This document shows positions 61,913-64,000 of a stretch of 64,000 nt of DNA, one piece after another. Every line of letters starts with the position of its first letter. Within the stretch, counting starts at the first letter, position 1. Origin of the DNA: Eutreptiella sp. 'Long Island Sound 2002' (Eukaryota > Euglenozoa > Euglenophyceae > Eutreptiales > Eutreptiaceae); assembly GCA_964036045.1 (NCBI GenBank), contig OZ038399.1, positions 28,295,216 through 28,359,215 on the forward strand, read 5' to 3'. The notes beneath the pieces are model-generated. The model saw nothing but the letters and a program-made list of their open reading frames with translations. It was not told where the DNA came from and searched no databases. A program made the position numbers and the translations under genes.

Positions 61913-64000
61913 CCAGCTGCGCATCCAGTCAACCATGCCTTGCGGGCTGAGGCGCTTGTCCGGGATTAGGCAATTCTGGAAGTCCGTCAATCCTTCGCCC
62001 GTGTTATGGTTCTTATGGATATCACTAGCCATGTATTTGAAAAGGCCGAGAAAATCCAGCCGAAGCTCATTTTTGGTGTCAATCCATTTTTTTTCCTCGT
62101 CTTCTGGCTGTGAGGAAATCAGAGCATCCATTTGAACCTTGGGGTGTAGGTATTTTCCCATGGAATCAAACCAGTTGAACAACCTTTTCTCAAAGACCCG
62201 CCAAGACGAGCCTGTGATGTACTTGGGGACTTTGTTCATGGCTTGCATCCTTTGTTGTGTCTCATTATCGAGGGAATCGTGCCCATCTTTATAGAGCCCA
62301 AATTTGGCCTCTTGGCTTCCTCCAGAATGAGCACGAGCCTCTTCCATGATTCGCCGAATCAGATCATCAGCCGGATGGACTTCCACAAATGCCAAACCAC
62401 ATGTCAAACCGGTGGGTCAGATATCAGGGAGGTTTTCAGGAGGGCGCAAAGCCCGTCTAGGCTCAAACCACTCGTCCTCATCATAACACCACCACACCTG
62501 TTGCCAGGCGTCGGCGCCATTATCGTCAGCACCCCATTCCGGACTCCACTCATACTCCTCCTCACCACCCCATGATGTGGACAATGGCTTCATCGTCCCA
62601 TCATGCGATGTACCCCGCACATCATACATGCGTACCTCCTCGGCATAGGAAGTAGGTGATGCACCAACTCCCCATGAGTTTCGGCTCGGCAAATCCTAAT
62701 ACCTAGGCCTCTCTGGCCCGTTTAAAAATTGGTGTGCTGCCTTAGGCGGCTCCATACTCCACCAATTGGCGGGGGGTGGGGGGATTCCCTTGCCTTTGCC
62801 TTTACCCTTGCCTTTACCAACATTCGGCATATACAGATACGGTGTTACCTCCCAAGGCACCTGGGAGGACGGAGGAGGAGGAGGAGGTGGGGAAGAGGGG
62901 TTGGGAGGGGGCTGATCTCTCGGATATACGGCGTATGAGGAGGCGCGCTCACTTCTGTCCAGGGGGGGTTGCGCATGCGAGGGTGGAGCACATGTTGCCG
63001 CAGTTTCACGGGGGCATGGGGGCTCTTCGGTTTCCCTTGTAACGCTAACACCACCATGCGTGTCACGAGGCGGCCTGGAGCCGAGGGGGGATGCTGTAAA
63101 ACGAATGCGCGTTTTGCATCAACCTCCCCCGGCTGGACCATTTCTTCAACCTGGGTAACGGCTCTTCGAGCCTTCTCCACACAGGCTTCTACTTCCGAAC
63201 CATGCCCCACCGCCTTTGACAAACTCCCCGCCACCGCTGAGCGTTCTCGTCCAACCCCCATGTACACCCCATCTCCATTTCCTGCATTCGGTTGAGAGTT
63301 TCCTGGCGTGATTGCTTGTCACTTACCACTGCCTCCTTCAGTTTCTGCTCCCATTTTGCAATTTGTTCTCTGACGAAAATGCTTTGTGCCTCGGAAACAG
63401 AAGCTGATTGCACCTCCAATCTGTGAAGAGCTTCCCTGGTGGAAACCCGGTGTGCCTGGAGCGAACCATTGAGTCTATGTTCGGAGGTCTGTGTGGCCTG
63501 TATGACTAAAAGTGGAGCCTTCATCTCAACATTGTTTTGTAGGGCCGGAACGTCTACTACATGTGTTGCCACGTTCTCAAGATGTTCGCCCGTATCTCCT
63601 ACGCGGGACTCAACTAAAGTGGTCCGCATGCCCAACTTACCTATAGAGTCCTTTGCGTCATCTAAATGTAAAATGACTTTTGCAAGGGACTCATGGTCAT
63701 TGGCTACACTACCCTCTAATGCACTGATGCCCTCATGCTCACTACCCATACTTCTAGTCATTTCTTCAATTCGTTTTGTATGGGTGTCCTGGATGGCCTT
63801 ACTAGCACACCTATGCTGTTGGTGGGTTTCCAAACCTTTTACCCATTCCTTGGTTTCGTCGACCCGGGCAACCAACTTTTGGAATTCTACGTTGGTCTCG
63901 GTTGCCCAGGCCTCCGACTCCGAGACACGCGCAAGCGAGGAGGAGAGGGAGGCGTTGACCTTTTGATGGTTGGTGCGTAGGTCTTGTGTTTGTTTGTGGA
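61913..64000 (-). pseudogene. Gag-like gene, N-terminal half, interrupted by the gypsy insertion; runs off the window
   Basis: From the window edge the minus frame encodes a long coiled coil (KLVARVDETKEWVKGLETH, then ESRVGDTGEHLENV, WEQKLKEAVV) to about 63,190. After a frame change near 63,120-63,190 comes a Pro-rich linker with a GKGKGKGKG run (about 62,790-62,815), a Trp/Asp/Glu-rich part (about 62,690-62,420) and a helical capsid-like part (SSWRVFEKRLFNWFDSMGKY, then LDFLGLFKYM) ending in MVDWMRSW at 61,913. In-frame TAG at 62,696-62,698 and TGA at 62,417-62,419 show decay. The frame phase at the junction fits continuation at 44,466 if five target bases were duplicated. Confidence 0.5.

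Overview
The window looks like nuclear DNA of a eukaryotic green microalga, possibly a prasinophyte. I cannot name the species. The evidence is a pair of light-harvesting chlorophyll a/b-binding (LHC) sequences, an OPR/FASTK-like helical-repeat exon of the kind abundant in green algae, a class III cyclase gene split by introns, a tyrosine-recombinase (YR) retroelement, a chromodomain Ty3/gypsy element, a hAT-type MITE and tRNA-derived repeats. The DNA is mostly GC-rich, with many long C or G homopolymers, and repeats greatly outnumber host genes.

Layout. 1-2.5 kb: C-rich minisatellite, an RNase H relic, and two LHC pseudogenes arranged tail to tail. 3.0-8.9 kb: a degraded YR retroelement whose first protein carries a ubiquitin-like domain ending in Gly-Gly; Gag zinc knuckles and YR come before RT-RNase H. 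9.5-12.4 kb: a class III nucleotide cyclase gene (three exons visible) with a 21-bp minisatellite in its second intron. 13.4-19.7 kb: foldback elements, three tRNA-derived SINE copies, hairpin tandem repeats and an inverted pair of tRNA-like sequences. 21.7 kb: a GILT-like terminal exon. 24.3-27.0 kb: a Ulp1-like protease ORF between arrays of short palindromic repeats. 27.2-28.9 kb: an intact intronless MlrC (M81) gene. 29-34.8 kb: little recognisable. 35-35.8 kb: an OPR-like exon cut by a 406-bp MITE with a perfect 8-bp target duplication. 36.2-36.8 kb: a pol-like fragment. 37.5-41.7 kb: a strand almost without T, then ten copies of a 212-bp satellite. 42.0 kb to the end, minus strand: a 17.4-kb Ty3/gypsy chromovirus with 3.2-kb LTRs, which seems to split the Gag gene of another retroelement.

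The only intact host gene I can support fully is mlrC. The cyclase, OPR, GILT and Ulp1 entries are exons or damaged genes. Most long open frames elsewhere are artefacts of base composition: the strand without A cannot contain a stop codon, and the 21-bp repeat stays open in most frames.

Three signals deserve follow-up: the ubiquitin-like leader on the YR retroelement, the T-free tract at 37.5-38.9 kb, and the fact that nearly every in-frame interruption of recognisable coding sequence is TAG.
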